The notes under the pieces are model-generated. The model did no database searches, was not told the origin of the DNA, and saw only the letters and a program-made list of their open reading frames with translations. This document shows, piece after piece, positions 1 to 9,006 of a DNA stretch of 64,000 nucleotides. Where the stretch lies: NCBI GenBank assembly GCA_965214085.1, contig OZ243937.1, positions 1,116,001 to 1,180,000 of the forward strand, written 5' to 3'. This DNA comes from UBA6055 sp965214085 (GTDB lineage: Bacteria; Chloroflexota; Anaerolineae; Aggregatilineales; Phototrophicaceae). How positions within the stretch are numbered: position 1 is the stretch's first letter; every line of letters starts with the position of its first letter. The position numbers and the translations under genes are program-made.

Positions 1-364
1 TGGTGGTCGTCTTGCCGTGCGTGCCGGCGACCGCGATGGTGTCGCAACCTTGCAGCAGGCTGCGCATGAATGTATTGCGGCGAAATATGGGAATGCCGCA
101 AGCCTTCGCCGCGACCAGCTCGATATGATCGTCGCCGACGGCCGATGTGGCCAGCGCCAGGTCGACGCCCTGTACTTGGCTCGCCGCATGACCCAGAAAC
201 ACGCGCGCGCCAGCGGCTGCCAGCTGCTTGGTGATTTCGCTGGACTGCATGTCAGAGCCGCTCACCACGCAGCCGCGCTCGAGCAAAATGCGGGCGATGG
301 CGGACAGGCCGGCGCCGCCGATGCCGATGACATGAACGCGAAGGCCGCGACGTAGTTCCAGCAT
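1..364 (-). CDS. murC: UDP-N-acetylmuramate--L-alanine ligase MurC (N-terminal part, cut by window edge)
   Basis: Cytoplasmic Mur ligase adding L-Ala to UDP-MurNAc, the first peptide step of peptidoglycan precursor synthesis. About 121 residues are visible. They begin MLELRRGLRVHVIGIGGAGL, containing the N-terminal dinucleotide-like glycine-rich loop, and run to the ATP loop GTHGKTTT at the window edge, which is the MurC form of the Mur-ligase P-loop. The ATG lies one base after the murG stop (TGA C ATG), so the two genes are translationally coupled at the end of the dcw operon. The central and C-terminal domains lie outside the window. Confidence 0.93.
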   Translation of the reverse strand, partial: MLELRRGLRVHVIGIGGAGLSAIARILLERGCVVSGSDMQSSEITKQLAAAGARVFLGHAASQVQGVDLALATSAVGDDHIELVAAKACGIPIFRRNTFMRSLLQGCDTIAVAGTHGKTTT

Positions 365-365
365 G

Positions 366-1469
366 TCAGCCCCGGCCGATTTCGCGCAATAGATTTGCCA
401 ATTGCTGCGCGCCCTTGGGATTCGCTAGCGCCTGCGACTTGGCGCGCATTTCGCTCAATCGCGCGTCGTTGTGCATCAGGTCGGATACGGTTTGGTAAAG
501 TTTTTCGGACAGGTCTTCGTCGTTAAGCCGGACCGCGGCGCCACGTTCGGCGAGATAGTCAGCGTTCACCTTCTGGTAGCGCCAGGCGTAGGGGTAGGGC
601 GCCAGGATGCCCGGCAGCCCAAACAGGGGCAATTCCGCCAGGGTGCTGGCTCCGGCGCGGCAAAGCGCCAAATCCGCCGCGGCGAAGGCCAAGCCCATCT
701 CTTCGTGCAGGTACGCGCAGGCATGGTAGCGGGGGTGTTCCGCCAGGGGGCCGATCTGCCGTTGGGAGCGTTCCCAATCCAGTTCGCCGGTGATATGAAT
801 CACCTGGATCCCGCTATCCAGCAGGCGCTGCAAATGCTCTGCCAGGGCGACATTGATGTTGCGCGCGCCGCGGCTGCCGCCGAATACCAGCAAAGTCTTG
901 CGGCCGGGGTCCAGCCCAAAGCGCTGAATCCCCTGCGCTTTGTCCGCGCATAGCCGACTTGCCAACAATGGGTATCCGGTCACAACAGATTTGCCTGGCG
1001 GGAAAAAGCGGGCGGAGGGCGCCACAGTAATCGCGATCTTTTGCGCAAAGGGCTGCAGCGCCTTGATCGTCAGCCCGGGTTCGATATCCGGCAGATAGAT
1101 GACCGTCGGAATGTGCAGCAGGCGTGCGCTAAGCGCTACCGGCAGATTGGCCCAGCCGCCGGTGAGCAGGATGACCTTGGGGCGAATCCTTAGCTGAATG
1201 ACGAGCGCCTGGATAGTTCCTAAGGACAGCTTCAGCAGGCTAAGCAAAATGCGTAACAGATTAACCCCGTGCACAGGACCCGCCAAGACTTCATAATATC
1301 CAGCAAAGTCCAAGCGGGATTCCGCTACCAGCTTGCGTTCCATACCGCCGACCGCGCCGATGAAATACAGACTGGGCGCCTCGTCATCCGTTAGGTGCAG
1401 CGCCTGCGCGGTTGCCAAGGCCGGATAGACGTGACCGCCTGTACCGCCAGCTCCGATCAAAATTCGCAA
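366..1469 (-). CDS. murG: UDP-GlcNAc:undecaprenyl-pyrophosphoryl-MurNAc-pentapeptide GlcNAc transferase MurG
   Basis: Membrane-associated GT28 glycosyltransferase that turns lipid I into lipid II. At 367 residues it has normal length. The N-terminal G-loop GAGGTGGHVYPA (residues 7-18) is intact, as are the second glycine loop FGGSRGARNIN and the UDP-GlcNAc-binding segment CRAGASTLAELPLFGLP with the following YPYAWRYQKVNA helix. It sits 7 bp after ftsW and 1 bp before murC on the same strand, the usual ftsW-murG-murC order. Nothing unusual was seen in the active-site motifs. Confidence 0.96.
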   Translation of the reverse strand: MRILIGAGGTGGHVYPALATAQALHLTDDEAPSLYFIGAVGGMERKLVAESRLDFAGYYEVLAGPVHGVNLLRILLSLLKLSLGTIQALVIQLRIRPKVILLTGGWANLPVALSARLLHIPTVIYLPDIEPGLTIKALQPFAQKIAITVAPSARFFPPGKSVVTGYPLLASRLCADKAQGIQRFGLDPGRKTLLVFGGSRGARNINVALAEHLQRLLDSGIQVIHITGELDWERSQRQIGPLAEHPRYHACAYLHEEMGLAFAAADLALCRAGASTLAELPLFGLPGILAPYPYAWRYQKVNADYLAERGAAVRLNDEDLSEKLYQTVSDLMHNDARLSEMRAKSQALANPKGAQQLANLLREIGRG

Positions 1470-1476
1470 TATCGCT

Positions 1477-2703
1477 TCACCGTTCCGAGGTAGGTTTAGG
1501 CCGCGTGGCCACGCGATGAACGCTAAGCATCAATCCAACGCCAACCATGATCGCCGCCAGCGAAGACCCGCCATAACTGATGAAAGGCAGGGGAACGCCC
1601 GTTGAAGGAATGACGCCAGTCATAACCGCGATATTCAACAGCGCCTGAATGATCACCCATGAAGTGAAGCCGACGCAAAGCAGAGAGCCAAAGTTGTCCT
1701 TCGCAATTCGCGCCATCTGGAAGCCGCGGATGGCAAAGGCGATATACAGGGCGACAACTACAGCGGCGCCCAATACGCCGAGCTCCTCGCCGACGATGGC
1801 GAAGATGCTGTCGGTATGCGGCGCCGGCAGCGCGCCAAATTTCTGCTGCGACTGGCCGACGCCGACGCCGATCCAGCCCCCGCGCACAAAGGCGGTGATG
1901 GCCTGCAAGGTATGATAATCGGTCAAGGTGATGTCGCTGAGACCCGCCAGAAAATTGGCGATGCGGTCTTGAGCATAAGGCCAATACTGCACGACGACAA
2001 TGCCGACAGCCGTCGTTATGCCTCCCAACGCCAGTAAGTGGAGCAAGTTGGCGCCGGCGACGAAGAACATGACGCCGGCCGACAGAGCCACGATACCGGC
2101 TGAGCTGAGATCGGGCTGCAATATAATCAAGCCCGATATCACGCCCACGACGGCCAGGAATGGCAGCAATCCAAAAACATAACTGTCTACGCGGGTTTGT
2201 TTCGAACCCAGCCAGGCAGCCATATACAGCACGACTGTAAATGCTGCCAGCTCGCCCGGCTGAATTCGGCCGTCGAAAAATGAGCGCCGCGCGCCGAATC
2301 TCAGTTCGCCGTAGATTCTCACAGCCACCAGGGCTACTATCGTGAAGAGCAGCAACCAAAAGGCGAAGCGCTTCCAAAAGCGATAATCGAACGTGGCGAA
2401 GAAAAACAGCGCAATGACCGATATACTGACATTGCGCAAATGTTCCCCGGCGAAAAAGCCGGTAGCTGAACCGTAGGTCTCGTTGCTCCAGTCCCATGTC
2501 GCGCTGAATACCATCAGACTGCCGATAGTGAGAAGCAGCAGCACAATCGCCAGCATAGGTTTGTCAAAGGTCGAAATGAAGCGGATTCTCTGATGTTTGA
2601 CGCGGCGGGTACTGTCGTCGTTGACGACCGTCAGCCAGGGGCTGCGTCGTCTCTGGCGGCGATTGCGAGGTTGCCTGCCATCTTGGATAGTTTGTTCAGT
2701 CAT
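1477..2703 (-). CDS. ftsW: SEDS-family lipid II polymerase FtsW
   Basis: Polytopic membrane glycosyltransferase (SEDS family) that polymerises lipid II at the division septum, normally working with a class B PBP (FtsI). It has 408 residues with an unusually basic N-terminal tail (RRQRRR) followed by about ten hydrophobic segments. Family signatures are present: the periplasmic loop around GGWIGVGVGQSQQKFGALP, then PHTDSIFAIVGEELG, and the C-terminal PFISYGGSSL. RodA is the alternative, but the position between murD and murG favours FtsW. Its expected partner in this cluster is the FtsI-like protein at 5326-7074, whose transpeptidase motifs are degenerate. Confidence 0.93.
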   Translation of the reverse strand: MTEQTIQDGRQPRNRRQRRRSPWLTVVNDDSTRRVKHQRIRFISTFDKPMLAIVLLLLTIGSLMVFSATWDWSNETYGSATGFFAGEHLRNVSISVIALFFFATFDYRFWKRFAFWLLLFTIVALVAVRIYGELRFGARRSFFDGRIQPGELAAFTVVLYMAAWLGSKQTRVDSYVFGLLPFLAVVGVISGLIILQPDLSSAGIVALSAGVMFFVAGANLLHLLALGGITTAVGIVVVQYWPYAQDRIANFLAGLSDITLTDYHTLQAITAFVRGGWIGVGVGQSQQKFGALPAPHTDSIFAIVGEELGVLGAAVVVALYIAFAIRGFQMARIAKDNFGSLLCVGFTSWVIIQALLNIAVMTGVIPSTGVPLPFISYGGSSLAAIMVGVGLMLSVHRVATRPKPTSER

Positions 2704-2736
2704 TCAATTGTCTGGCCGTCTGCGTTATCAGATTCA

Positions 2737-4146
2737 TTATAGTTCAGATACCAATTGGCGAAAGTGGGCGCCGCGCGCAGCATAATCCTCATAGGCGTCG
2801 TAACTGGTGCCGCCCGGCGACAGCAGCACGATATCGCCCGCTTGCGCGACTTCGGCGGCGCGACCTACTGCCTCTTCAAGCGTCTGGACACGGGAAAGCT
2901 GGCCGGCCCGCACGCGCATATTTTCCAGGAGTTTCATCACCTTCGAAGCCACTTGTTTGGCGCCGTCTTCGCCAAAAACAATGATATGCCGCGCTTTACG
3001 CAATGCGAAGTAAATCGCCTCCTGCCAAGGCAAGTCTTTGTCAGCGCCGCCGATGAGCAGCACCAGTGGCTCCTCGAAACTGGATAAAGCCGCCAGCAAG
3101 CGCTCGGGCGCGGTGGCGATGCTGTCGTTGACCCAAGTTACCCCGTCCACTATACGCACTGTTTCCAGGCGGTGCGCTACCGCTTGGAAGTTGCGTATCG
3201 ACTGGCGCATAACATCCGGCGTGATGCCCGGGCGATCAATCGCCAAGCCCATGCCGCCGGTGATTGCGCAGGCGGCCAGTACGTTCAGAACATTGTGATC
3301 GCCACGCAGGGGGATCTCTTCACGCTCGCAGACGACATGCGACTCCGTGTCATAACTGGCTGATCCGGCCACCAGCAGCCGGCTGCCCAGCATAAAAGCG
3401 CCATCTGGAACCATGTCATACAGGCTAAAGTTCAATTGCTCTCCGGCGACCAATTGCTTAAGCGCTTTGCTGGCGGGGCTGTCCCATCCCAAGACGGCCG
3501 CGTCCGTCGGTCGCTGATAGCGCAGGATGTTGGCTTTGGCGGATACGTAATTTTCAAACGAGCCGTGCCGATCGATGTGATTCGGCGTCAGGTTGAGGAC
3601 GGCGGCGACTGTCGGGCTGGTCGACATCAGTTCCAGCTGAAAACTTGACAGCTCCATGACGACGATATCTTCGGGTTTTATCCGTGGCAGGTCTTCTATC
3701 AGCGGATTGCCGATATTGCCGCCGCGCCAAACCTTGTATCCGGCCTCGGCAACAATATTGGCTACCAGGGTGGTCGTGGTGGTCTTGCCGGCGCTGCCGG
3801 TAATGCCAATGACTGGGGCTGGGCAGCGTTCCAGGAAAAGTTGGGCGTCGTTGGTGAAGGGAAAGCCTAGTTTGCGCGCTTTCCGCAGTACGGGCTCGTC
3901 AAGCGGGACGCCGCCCGATACGCAAATGCACTGCGCGCCGTTCAAAACCCCGTAAGGATGCCGGCCCAAAAAAAAGCGAACGCCTGGATAGTCGCTGCGG
4001 CGCAAGCCCAACTCTATAGAGCTGCGTTTATCGGTGACATCTACTTTTGCGCCAACGGTGGGCAGCCAGCGCGCGAGGGCGGCCCCCTGGCGCCCAAAGC
4101 CAAAAATAACTACCCGCTTGCCGGCCAATGGGTCGCGTTGCGCCAT
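2737..4146 (-). CDS. murD: UDP-N-acetylmuramoylalanine--D-glutamate ligase MurD
   Basis: Cytoplasmic Mur ligase adding D-Glu to UDP-MurNAc-L-Ala. The 469-residue length fits the family. The N-terminal Rossmann-like domain begins KRVVIFGFGRQGAALA. The ATP loop GITGSAGKTTTTT, the central MELSSFQLE and NLTPNHIDRHG segments, and the C-terminal domain with LIGGADKDLPW and LLSPGGTSYD (usually LSPACAS[FW]D) are all recognisable. A 140-bp spacer separates it from mraY upstream and a 33-bp spacer from ftsW downstream; murE and murF, often found between ftsI and mraY, are missing here. Confidence 0.95.
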   Translation of the reverse strand: MAQRDPLAGKRVVIFGFGRQGAALARWLPTVGAKVDVTDKRSSIELGLRRSDYPGVRFFLGRHPYGVLNGAQCICVSGGVPLDEPVLRKARKLGFPFTNDAQLFLERCPAPVIGITGSAGKTTTTTLVANIVAEAGYKVWRGGNIGNPLIEDLPRIKPEDIVVMELSSFQLELMSTSPTVAAVLNLTPNHIDRHGSFENYVSAKANILRYQRPTDAAVLGWDSPASKALKQLVAGEQLNFSLYDMVPDGAFMLGSRLLVAGSASYDTESHVVCEREEIPLRGDHNVLNVLAACAITGGMGLAIDRPGITPDVMRQSIRNFQAVAHRLETVRIVDGVTWVNDSIATAPERLLAALSSFEEPLVLLIGGADKDLPWQEAIYFALRKARHIIVFGEDGAKQVASKVMKLLENMRVRAGQLSRVQTLEEAVGRAAEVAQAGDIVLLSPGGTSYDAYEDYAARGAHFRQLVSEL

Positions 4147-4286
4147 AAAACTCGGCTCTCGCTTAATTTGAAACAGGACAGAGCACTCATATTATAGTGC
4201 AACGGCCATCCGCGACATATTCAAACTGGATCGTTTGTCGAAATAATAAGCGCAAATTTCGTGAGCTGGGAACCCGCCCCTGCCCG

Positions 4287-5312
4287 CTACAAGAGCGCAA
4301 GCGCCACGCCGACGAAGGCGCTGAGAATGCCAATCAGCCAGAAACGCTGCACGATCTGCGTTTCGCTCCATCCGCCCAGCTCGAAATGGTGATGTATGGG
4401 CGTGCGGCGGAAGGGCCGTATATCGACGCCGTAGAAGCGCCGGCTTAACTTGGCCGAGGCGACCTGGAGGATCACGCTGAGGATTTCCATCACCGGCACA
4501 ATGGCGATGACCGGCAGCAGCAGCCAATGGCCCGTCATAACCGCGACCGTGCCCAGCGTCGCGCCCAAAGCCAGAGAGCCGGTATCCCCCATAAACAGTT
4601 GCGCCGGGTACGCGTTATACCATAAGAAGGAGAAGCAGGCGCCGACAATGACAAAGCACAACTCCACCATAAAAATCTGGTTCTGCAAGAAGGCGATGAT
4701 GCCATAAGCGCCAAAAGCGCTGGCAGATATGATGCCGGCCAAGCCGTCCAAGCCATCGGTAAAGTTGGTGGCGTTGGACGATGCGACGATGATGAAGGTG
4801 CTGATGCAAACGAACAAGACGGGGTGCAAAGGAATCGCGAATTGCACCAGCGGCAGAATCATCGAATTGGCAAATGAAAACTCAAAGTGTGAGATGGCGG
4901 TCGATGCGACCAGCGCCAACAAGATTTGCGCGGCGAACTTCATCGTGCCCGATAAGCCCTCGCCAACATTGCCTCGCGAAGTCTGGATGCCCTCCCAATC
5001 GTCGATGACGCCCAGCAAGGCAAAGCCAATCAGCACGATCAGCGGCAGCAAGATACTGCGGCCCGAACCTTCTTCGACGATGGGCGATATATTTAACGCA
5101 AGCGCGATGGCTATGGTCGGCAGAATGATCATGATGCCGCCCATCGTGGGCGTGCCGACTTTCAGCACGTGATGACTATCCATTAACTCGGCGCGAATCT
5201 GTTTGCCGAGCTTCAGGCGCTGCAAAATCGCTATAAATGGTCCGCCCCAGATGACGCCGAGCAGGAATGTTGCCCCGCCGACACTGAGGGCGAGAGGTAG
5301 TTGTCCATCCAT
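4287..5312 (-). CDS. mraY: Phospho-N-acetylmuramoyl-pentapeptide transferase MraY
   Basis: Integral membrane enzyme that transfers phospho-MurNAc-pentapeptide to undecaprenyl phosphate (lipid I synthesis). Motifs visible: the Mg2+-site aspartates in GVIDDWEG, the family signature NATNFTDGLDGLAG, the conserved NAYPAQLFMGDTGSLALG, and the C-terminal histidine motif TPIHHHFELGGWSE. The frame extends 33 codons upstream, but that part overlaps the ftsI-like gene end and is not MraY-like. I start it at MDGQLPLALS, 13 bp after the ftsI-like stop, giving 341 residues and about ten membrane segments. No strong Shine-Dalgarno is seen, so expression probably relies on translational coupling. Confidence 0.95.
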   Translation of the reverse strand: MDGQLPLALSVGGATFLLGVIWGGPFIAILQRLKLGKQIRAELMDSHHVLKVGTPTMGGIMIILPTIAIALALNISPIVEEGSGRSILLPLIVLIGFALLGVIDDWEGIQTSRGNVGEGLSGTMKFAAQILLALVASTAISHFEFSFANSMILPLVQFAIPLHPVLFVCISTFIIVASSNATNFTDGLDGLAGIISASAFGAYGIIAFLQNQIFMVELCFVIVGACFSFLWYNAYPAQLFMGDTGSLALGATLGTVAVMTGHWLLLPVIAIVPVMEILSVILQVASAKLSRRFYGVDIRPFRRTPIHHHFELGGWSETQIVQRFWLIGILSAFVGVALALL

Positions 5313-5325
5313 AGGTTTACTGGTG

Positions 5326-7074
5326 CTAGCTTTCGCTTGTGCTGTATTCTTGCGCGGCCGCTGCCAGACGACTTCTGGCTGTATCATCCGGTATTTCCAA
5401 CAAAATAACAAGGCGTTCGGCCACGCGCCTGAATACCGGCGCCGCTACTTGGTAGCCAAAATCACCATCCGGTCTATCCAACTTTACATATACAACCGCT
5501 TGCGGATCGTCAGCCGGCAAGAAGCCGATGAAGGAAAGGATCTTGGCGTTGCGGCCTTCTTCAAAAGCGACCGCCGTAGATATCTTCGCGGTGCCGGGCT
5601 TGCCGGCGATGGTATAGCCGGGCAGTTGAGCCGCAGGCGCGCCCTCTTCCACGACGCGGATCAGCATGTCTTTTACAGTGCCGGCGGTTTCAGCCGAGAT
5701 GACTCGCCGGATCGTAGTAGGGCGGGCGTCTTCGGCGCCTTCTTCATTGATAACGCGCCGCACGATGCGGGGCTGCCGCATAATGCCGTCGTTGGCGATT
5801 GCGGAAAAGGCGGTGATCATCTGCATCGGCGTAACGTCGACGCTCTGGCCGTGGCTGTTCAGCCCCAGGAAACTTTCGTTCCAATCGGAATCACCGGGGA
5901 TTCTGAGTTCGCCGCGCTCCTCGGCAAACAGTCCGACGCCGGTTGCCTGGCCCAAGCCAAAGGCGCGCATCATACTGTAGAAGCGTTCCGTGCCCATTTC
6001 CAAGGCGATGGTCGCCGCGCCAATGTCCAACGAGTTGACCAGGATCGAGTTGACGTCGGTTGTACCATGGGATTGAAAGTGCGGATTCCAAATATCCCGC
6101 CCGCCAACTTCAAGGTAACCCTGGTCATTGTATGTCCAGAATTTTGAGACGACGCCTTTATCGAGGGCGCCGGCTACGGTCAGCACTTGCATCAGGGTGC
6201 CGGGCTCGTAGGTTTCGTTGATCGCCGGGTTGACGCGCAGATTTGGATCGGCAATGTCCAGAAAGCTGTTGGGGTCGATAGACGGGTTGTTGGCGAGCGC
6301 GAGCACATCGCCGTTGCGCGGGTCCATAACAATGATCGTGCCGCGGAAGGCGCTGTATGCTTCTACCGCGGCTGTCAACTCGGTTTCCACCCAGAATTGC
6401 ACATCACGGTCGAGCGTTAGCACGATATCGTGGCCGCGCTGCTCGGCAGGCCGGTCTTCCGGCAAGCCAAAGGGAACATTGCTGACCGAGAGGTCCAATA
6501 CGCGGCCCGAGAGCGTGTCATTATAGGCGCCTTCGACGCCGAGCGCGCCTCTGAGCCCGTCGTCTACTACGATGCCGACCACGTGCGCCGCCAATTCGCC
6601 TTGGGGATAGAAGCGTTTGGGAATCTCTTCCAGACCCAGTGAAATGTTTTCAAGCGCAGCGATGGCTTGTCCCTGCTCGGCCGAGATTGGACCAGCGATG
6701 AACTCCCAGACCCTTTCGCTATTGAGCTTACGATAAAGTTCTAATTCATCGACATCAATAATCGCTATCAGGTCATTCAGCAAGGCGTCACTGTCGGTAA
6801 TGAAATCCGTGCTGACGCCGAGGCGGTACTGCACCACGTTGAAGGCGAGCGGCTCGCCGTCGCGGTCGTAGATTCGGCCGCGCTCGGCCGGGATGCGCAG
6901 GGTTGTATTGGTGATGGAGTTGCCAATCTTTTCCAGCTCTTGCCGCACGGAGCTTGGGAAGAATTGGAAATTGGCCACCTTAATAATCAGATAAGCCGCC
7001 ATCAAGATAAGGAAGAGCGCCACGAAGGGCAATCGCGCTTGAATGGTCGCCTGCTGTGAGGACATCCGATGCAT
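5326..7074 (-). CDS. ftsI: FtsI/PBP3-like class B penicillin-binding protein with degenerate transpeptidase motifs
   Basis: By position (after ftsL, before mraY) and architecture this is the division class B PBP: one N-terminal membrane segment (LPFVALFLILMAAYLIIKV), a PBP-dimer domain starting RIPAERGRIYDRDGEPLAFN, then a transpeptidase domain. All three catalytic motifs differ from the family. Where SxxK is expected after YEPG, the sequence reads Thr293-Leu-Met-Gln296. SxN is Ser348-Leu-Asp350. KTG is Lys492-Pro-Gly494. The nucleophilic serine and the general-base lysine are therefore replaced, predicting a protein that scaffolds FtsW/FtsL without crosslinking. Start chosen at 7074 (MHRMSS), 13 bp after the ftsL stop; the longer frame overlaps ftsL. 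Length 582 residues. Confidence 0.88.
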   Translation of the reverse strand: MHRMSSQQATIQARLPFVALFLILMAAYLIIKVANFQFFPSSVRQELEKIGNSITNTTLRIPAERGRIYDRDGEPLAFNVVQYRLGVSTDFITDSDALLNDLIAIIDVDELELYRKLNSERVWEFIAGPISAEQGQAIAALENISLGLEEIPKRFYPQGELAAHVVGIVVDDGLRGALGVEGAYNDTLSGRVLDLSVSNVPFGLPEDRPAEQRGHDIVLTLDRDVQFWVETELTAAVEAYSAFRGTIIVMDPRNGDVLALANNPSIDPNSFLDIADPNLRVNPAINETYEPGTLMQVLTVAGALDKGVVSKFWTYNDQGYLEVGGRDIWNPHFQSHGTTDVNSILVNSLDIGAATIALEMGTERFYSMMRAFGLGQATGVGLFAEERGELRIPGDSDWNESFLGLNSHGQSVDVTPMQMITAFSAIANDGIMRQPRIVRRVINEEGAEDARPTTIRRVISAETAGTVKDMLIRVVEEGAPAAQLPGYTIAGKPGTAKISTAVAFEEGRNAKILSFIGFLPADDPQAVVYVKLDRPDGDFGYQVAAPVFRRVAERLVILLEIPDDTARSRLAAAAQEYSTSES

Positions 7075-7087
7075 GGCGAGATTCCCG

Positions 7088-7558
7088 TCAAGCGCCGAAG
7101 GACTGGAATTGATCGCGCAGCAGGGCAAATTGCTGCTCCAGCCAACCGCCGAAAGTTTCGTCGTATACGGGCGCTGGCGGCGCCGCTGCCGCGACATCAT
7201 CTGTTGCAACAGCTATCCGATCCCGATTCGGGTTGTAGCCGTCTATCAGGATGTAATCGATATCGGCGTTGGTGGCGGGGCGGAAGCCGATCGCTTCTGC
7301 GCGCGCGAACAAACGGGGCACGGTGCGGTAGCTGGCGATCTCGCCAATCAGCCCTTCATTCTGCCGTTTGAGCTCATCTCTCTGTTTAATCAGCTCTTCA
7401 ATTTGCCGATTGGTAATGGCGAATGAGGCGACCTGTGACAAATACAGGCTGCCTAGGATGAGCAATATCGCGATGCCTAGGATCGCCAATGCGGTCGCCT
7501 GGTTTCGCGTACGAAACCGGTTGCGGTTGAAGGTATGTTGGATCCATGCCTGTGACAT
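7088..7558 (-). CDS. FtsL/DivIC-like septum-formation protein
   Basis: A small bitopic protein of 156 residues. It has a basic cytoplasmic N-terminus, one membrane segment (about 23-46, ALAILGIAILLILGSLYL), then a predicted coiled coil (about 50-80, NRQIEELIKQRDELKRQNEG). This is the layout of FtsL/DivIC (septum formation initiator), which in the divisome bridges FtsQ, FtsW and FtsI. It lies directly upstream of the ftsI-like gene, where ftsL normally is. The C-terminal 60 residues are an Ala/Pro-rich extension longer than typical FtsL. Sequence identity in this family is low, so the call rests mainly on topology and position. Confidence 0.75.
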   Translation of the reverse strand: MSQAWIQHTFNRNRFRTRNQATALAILGIAILLILGSLYLSQVASFAITNRQIEELIKQRDELKRQNEGLIGEIASYRTVPRLFARAEAIGFRPATNADIDYILIDGYNPNRDRIAVATDDVAAAAPPAPVYDETFGGWLEQQFALLRDQFQSFGA

Positions 7559-7640
7559 CTTTTAGGCTTGTCCGCTACTCAAATTCCGATGACGGTACGA
7601 TTAGTCGGGGCGGGCGCCGCGCAATTAGGGGTTCGCGACG

Positions 7641-7794
7641 CTTTTGCCACCGAGGGCACAGAGAGGAATTCCAGGAAATGTGGCGGTGGGTCGGGTCAAG
7701 AATAGTCCGTAGGTTCGCCGATTCTGGGTTTGGGCTTAGCATGATGCCTTTACTCTGTGTCCTCAATCTAACTCGCTGTACTCGGTGGCAAAGA
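7641..7794. repeat. Palindromic 'CACAGAG' intergenic repeat, copy A
   Basis: The 415-bp gap between ftsL and rsmH (7559-7973) contains no convincing gene. It holds an imperfect inverted repeat whose left arm begins TTTTGCCACCGAGGGCACAG (7642) and whose right arm ends ACTCGGTGGCAAAGA (7794). The reverse complement of the right arm restores TCTTTGCCACCGAG. Related arms occur at 27.5, 38.7 and 56.1 kb. The element interrupts an otherwise compact dcw operon. The rest of the gap shows nothing else that I can name. Confidence 0.7.
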
Positions 7795-7973
7795 TGTAGA
7801 CTCTTCGCCTAGGCCGAGCGAGCGACGGCGACGTTACCGTATCGGACAAGCCTTTAAGCCGCGATCCCCGGCTTGGGCAAACATGAATAAACAGCAACTT
7901 GAACCAAGCTGCCCGTAACAACTGCATTCAATGTATCTGAATCGGCATAACGCGCAAGTCAAGATCATGGCGC

Positions 7974-8906
7974 TTACAAACTTTCGACGACGCGCAATTT
8001 GGCGCTGCGGCTGCGCGGGTTGGCGCTCACTTCCGCTTGACCGGGGCTGATTGGCTTGCGATTGACCAGCCGGATGCTTGCGCGCCGCTCCTCAATGGAT
8101 GCCATGCCCGGCGGGGCTACAACGCTGGTCGAAAGCCGTTTGAATGCCTGCTTGACCAGTCGGTCTTCCAGGCTGTGAAAAGTGATAACCGCCAGACGGC
8201 CGCCGGGGCGCAGCAGATCAATGGCGATCGGAATCACGCGCTCCACCGCATCAAGTTCTTTGTTGACGGCGATGCGCAGCGCTTGAAATACTTTGGTCGC
8301 CGGGTGCGTTTTGGATTTCCGTTTGGCTGGAGCCGGAATGGCAGCGGCGATCACATCGGCCAACATGCGCGTCGTGGCGATGGGTCGATGCCGCAGAATT
8401 TCACGGGCGATGCGGCGCGAATACCGTTCTTCGCCATAGCGGAAAAATAGTGCCGCTAGCTCGTCAGCAGCCAGGCCATTGACGAGATCACCCGCGGTGT
8501 CTCCCGCTTCATCGCGGTCAAATCGCATATCCAGCGGGGCGTCGAATCGAAAGGAAAAACCCCGCGCCGGGTCATCAAGCTGATTGGACGACAAGCCCAG
8601 GTCGAGCAAGATGGCGTCGACAGCCTGCCAGCCCAAGGCGCGCGCGGCAGCCTGCATGTCGATATAACTGCCCTGGTGGAAGTTGACGCTGTCAGCGTAG
8701 GCAGCCAACGCTTGCCCCGCCGCCTCGATGGCGCGCGCGTCGCGATCTAGGGCCAGGACCGCGTCGACGCCGGCCCCCAACAACGCGCGGCTGTGCCCGC
8801 CACCGCCGACAGTGCCGTCAATCAGGCGCGAGACCTCAGGCGCTTCAGCTTGCAGCGTGGTGATGACTTCGTTCACGAGAATGGGAATGTGTTGGCTTAT
8901 CGGCAT
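7974..8906 (-). CDS. rsmH: 16S rRNA (cytosine1402-N4)-methyltransferase RsmH (MraW)
   Basis: SAM-dependent methyltransferase acting on C1402 of 16S rRNA in the ribosomal P site; usually the first or second gene of dcw clusters. Motifs: HIPILVNEVI at the N-terminus, the SAM loop LIDGTVGGGGHSRALL, ILLDLGLSSNQLDDPARGFSF, the RIAREIL helix, KVFQALRIAVNKEL, and ITFHSLEDRLVKQAF with the C-terminal NPRSRSAKLRV. The frame is open 21 codons further upstream, but homology starts at MPISQHIPIL (8906), preceded by GGGAATCAC as ribosome-binding site; 310 residues. The usual upstream mraZ is absent: the divergent neighbour is uvrC. Confidence 0.95.
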   Translation of the reverse strand: MPISQHIPILVNEVITTLQAEAPEVSRLIDGTVGGGGHSRALLGAGVDAVLALDRDARAIEAAGQALAAYADSVNFHQGSYIDMQAAARALGWQAVDAILLDLGLSSNQLDDPARGFSFRFDAPLDMRFDRDEAGDTAGDLVNGLAADELAALFFRYGEERYSRRIAREILRHRPIATTRMLADVIAAAIPAPAKRKSKTHPATKVFQALRIAVNKELDAVERVIPIAIDLLRPGGRLAVITFHSLEDRLVKQAFKRLSTSVVAPPGMASIEERRASIRLVNRKPISPGQAEVSANPRSRSAKLRVVESL

Positions 8907-9006
8907 GTGATTCCCGCGTAGAATAAACACAATAGGCAACTTGGAGCCGCTTGTTTCGCGCGTCCGCAAAAGCCCTTGCTGATTGCATCGCTTCGAACAG
9001 CGATCA

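Noticed and set aside
7546..7812. 88-codon frame across repeat copy A
   Set aside because: Overlaps the ftsL start and the repeat; contains no conserved sequence.
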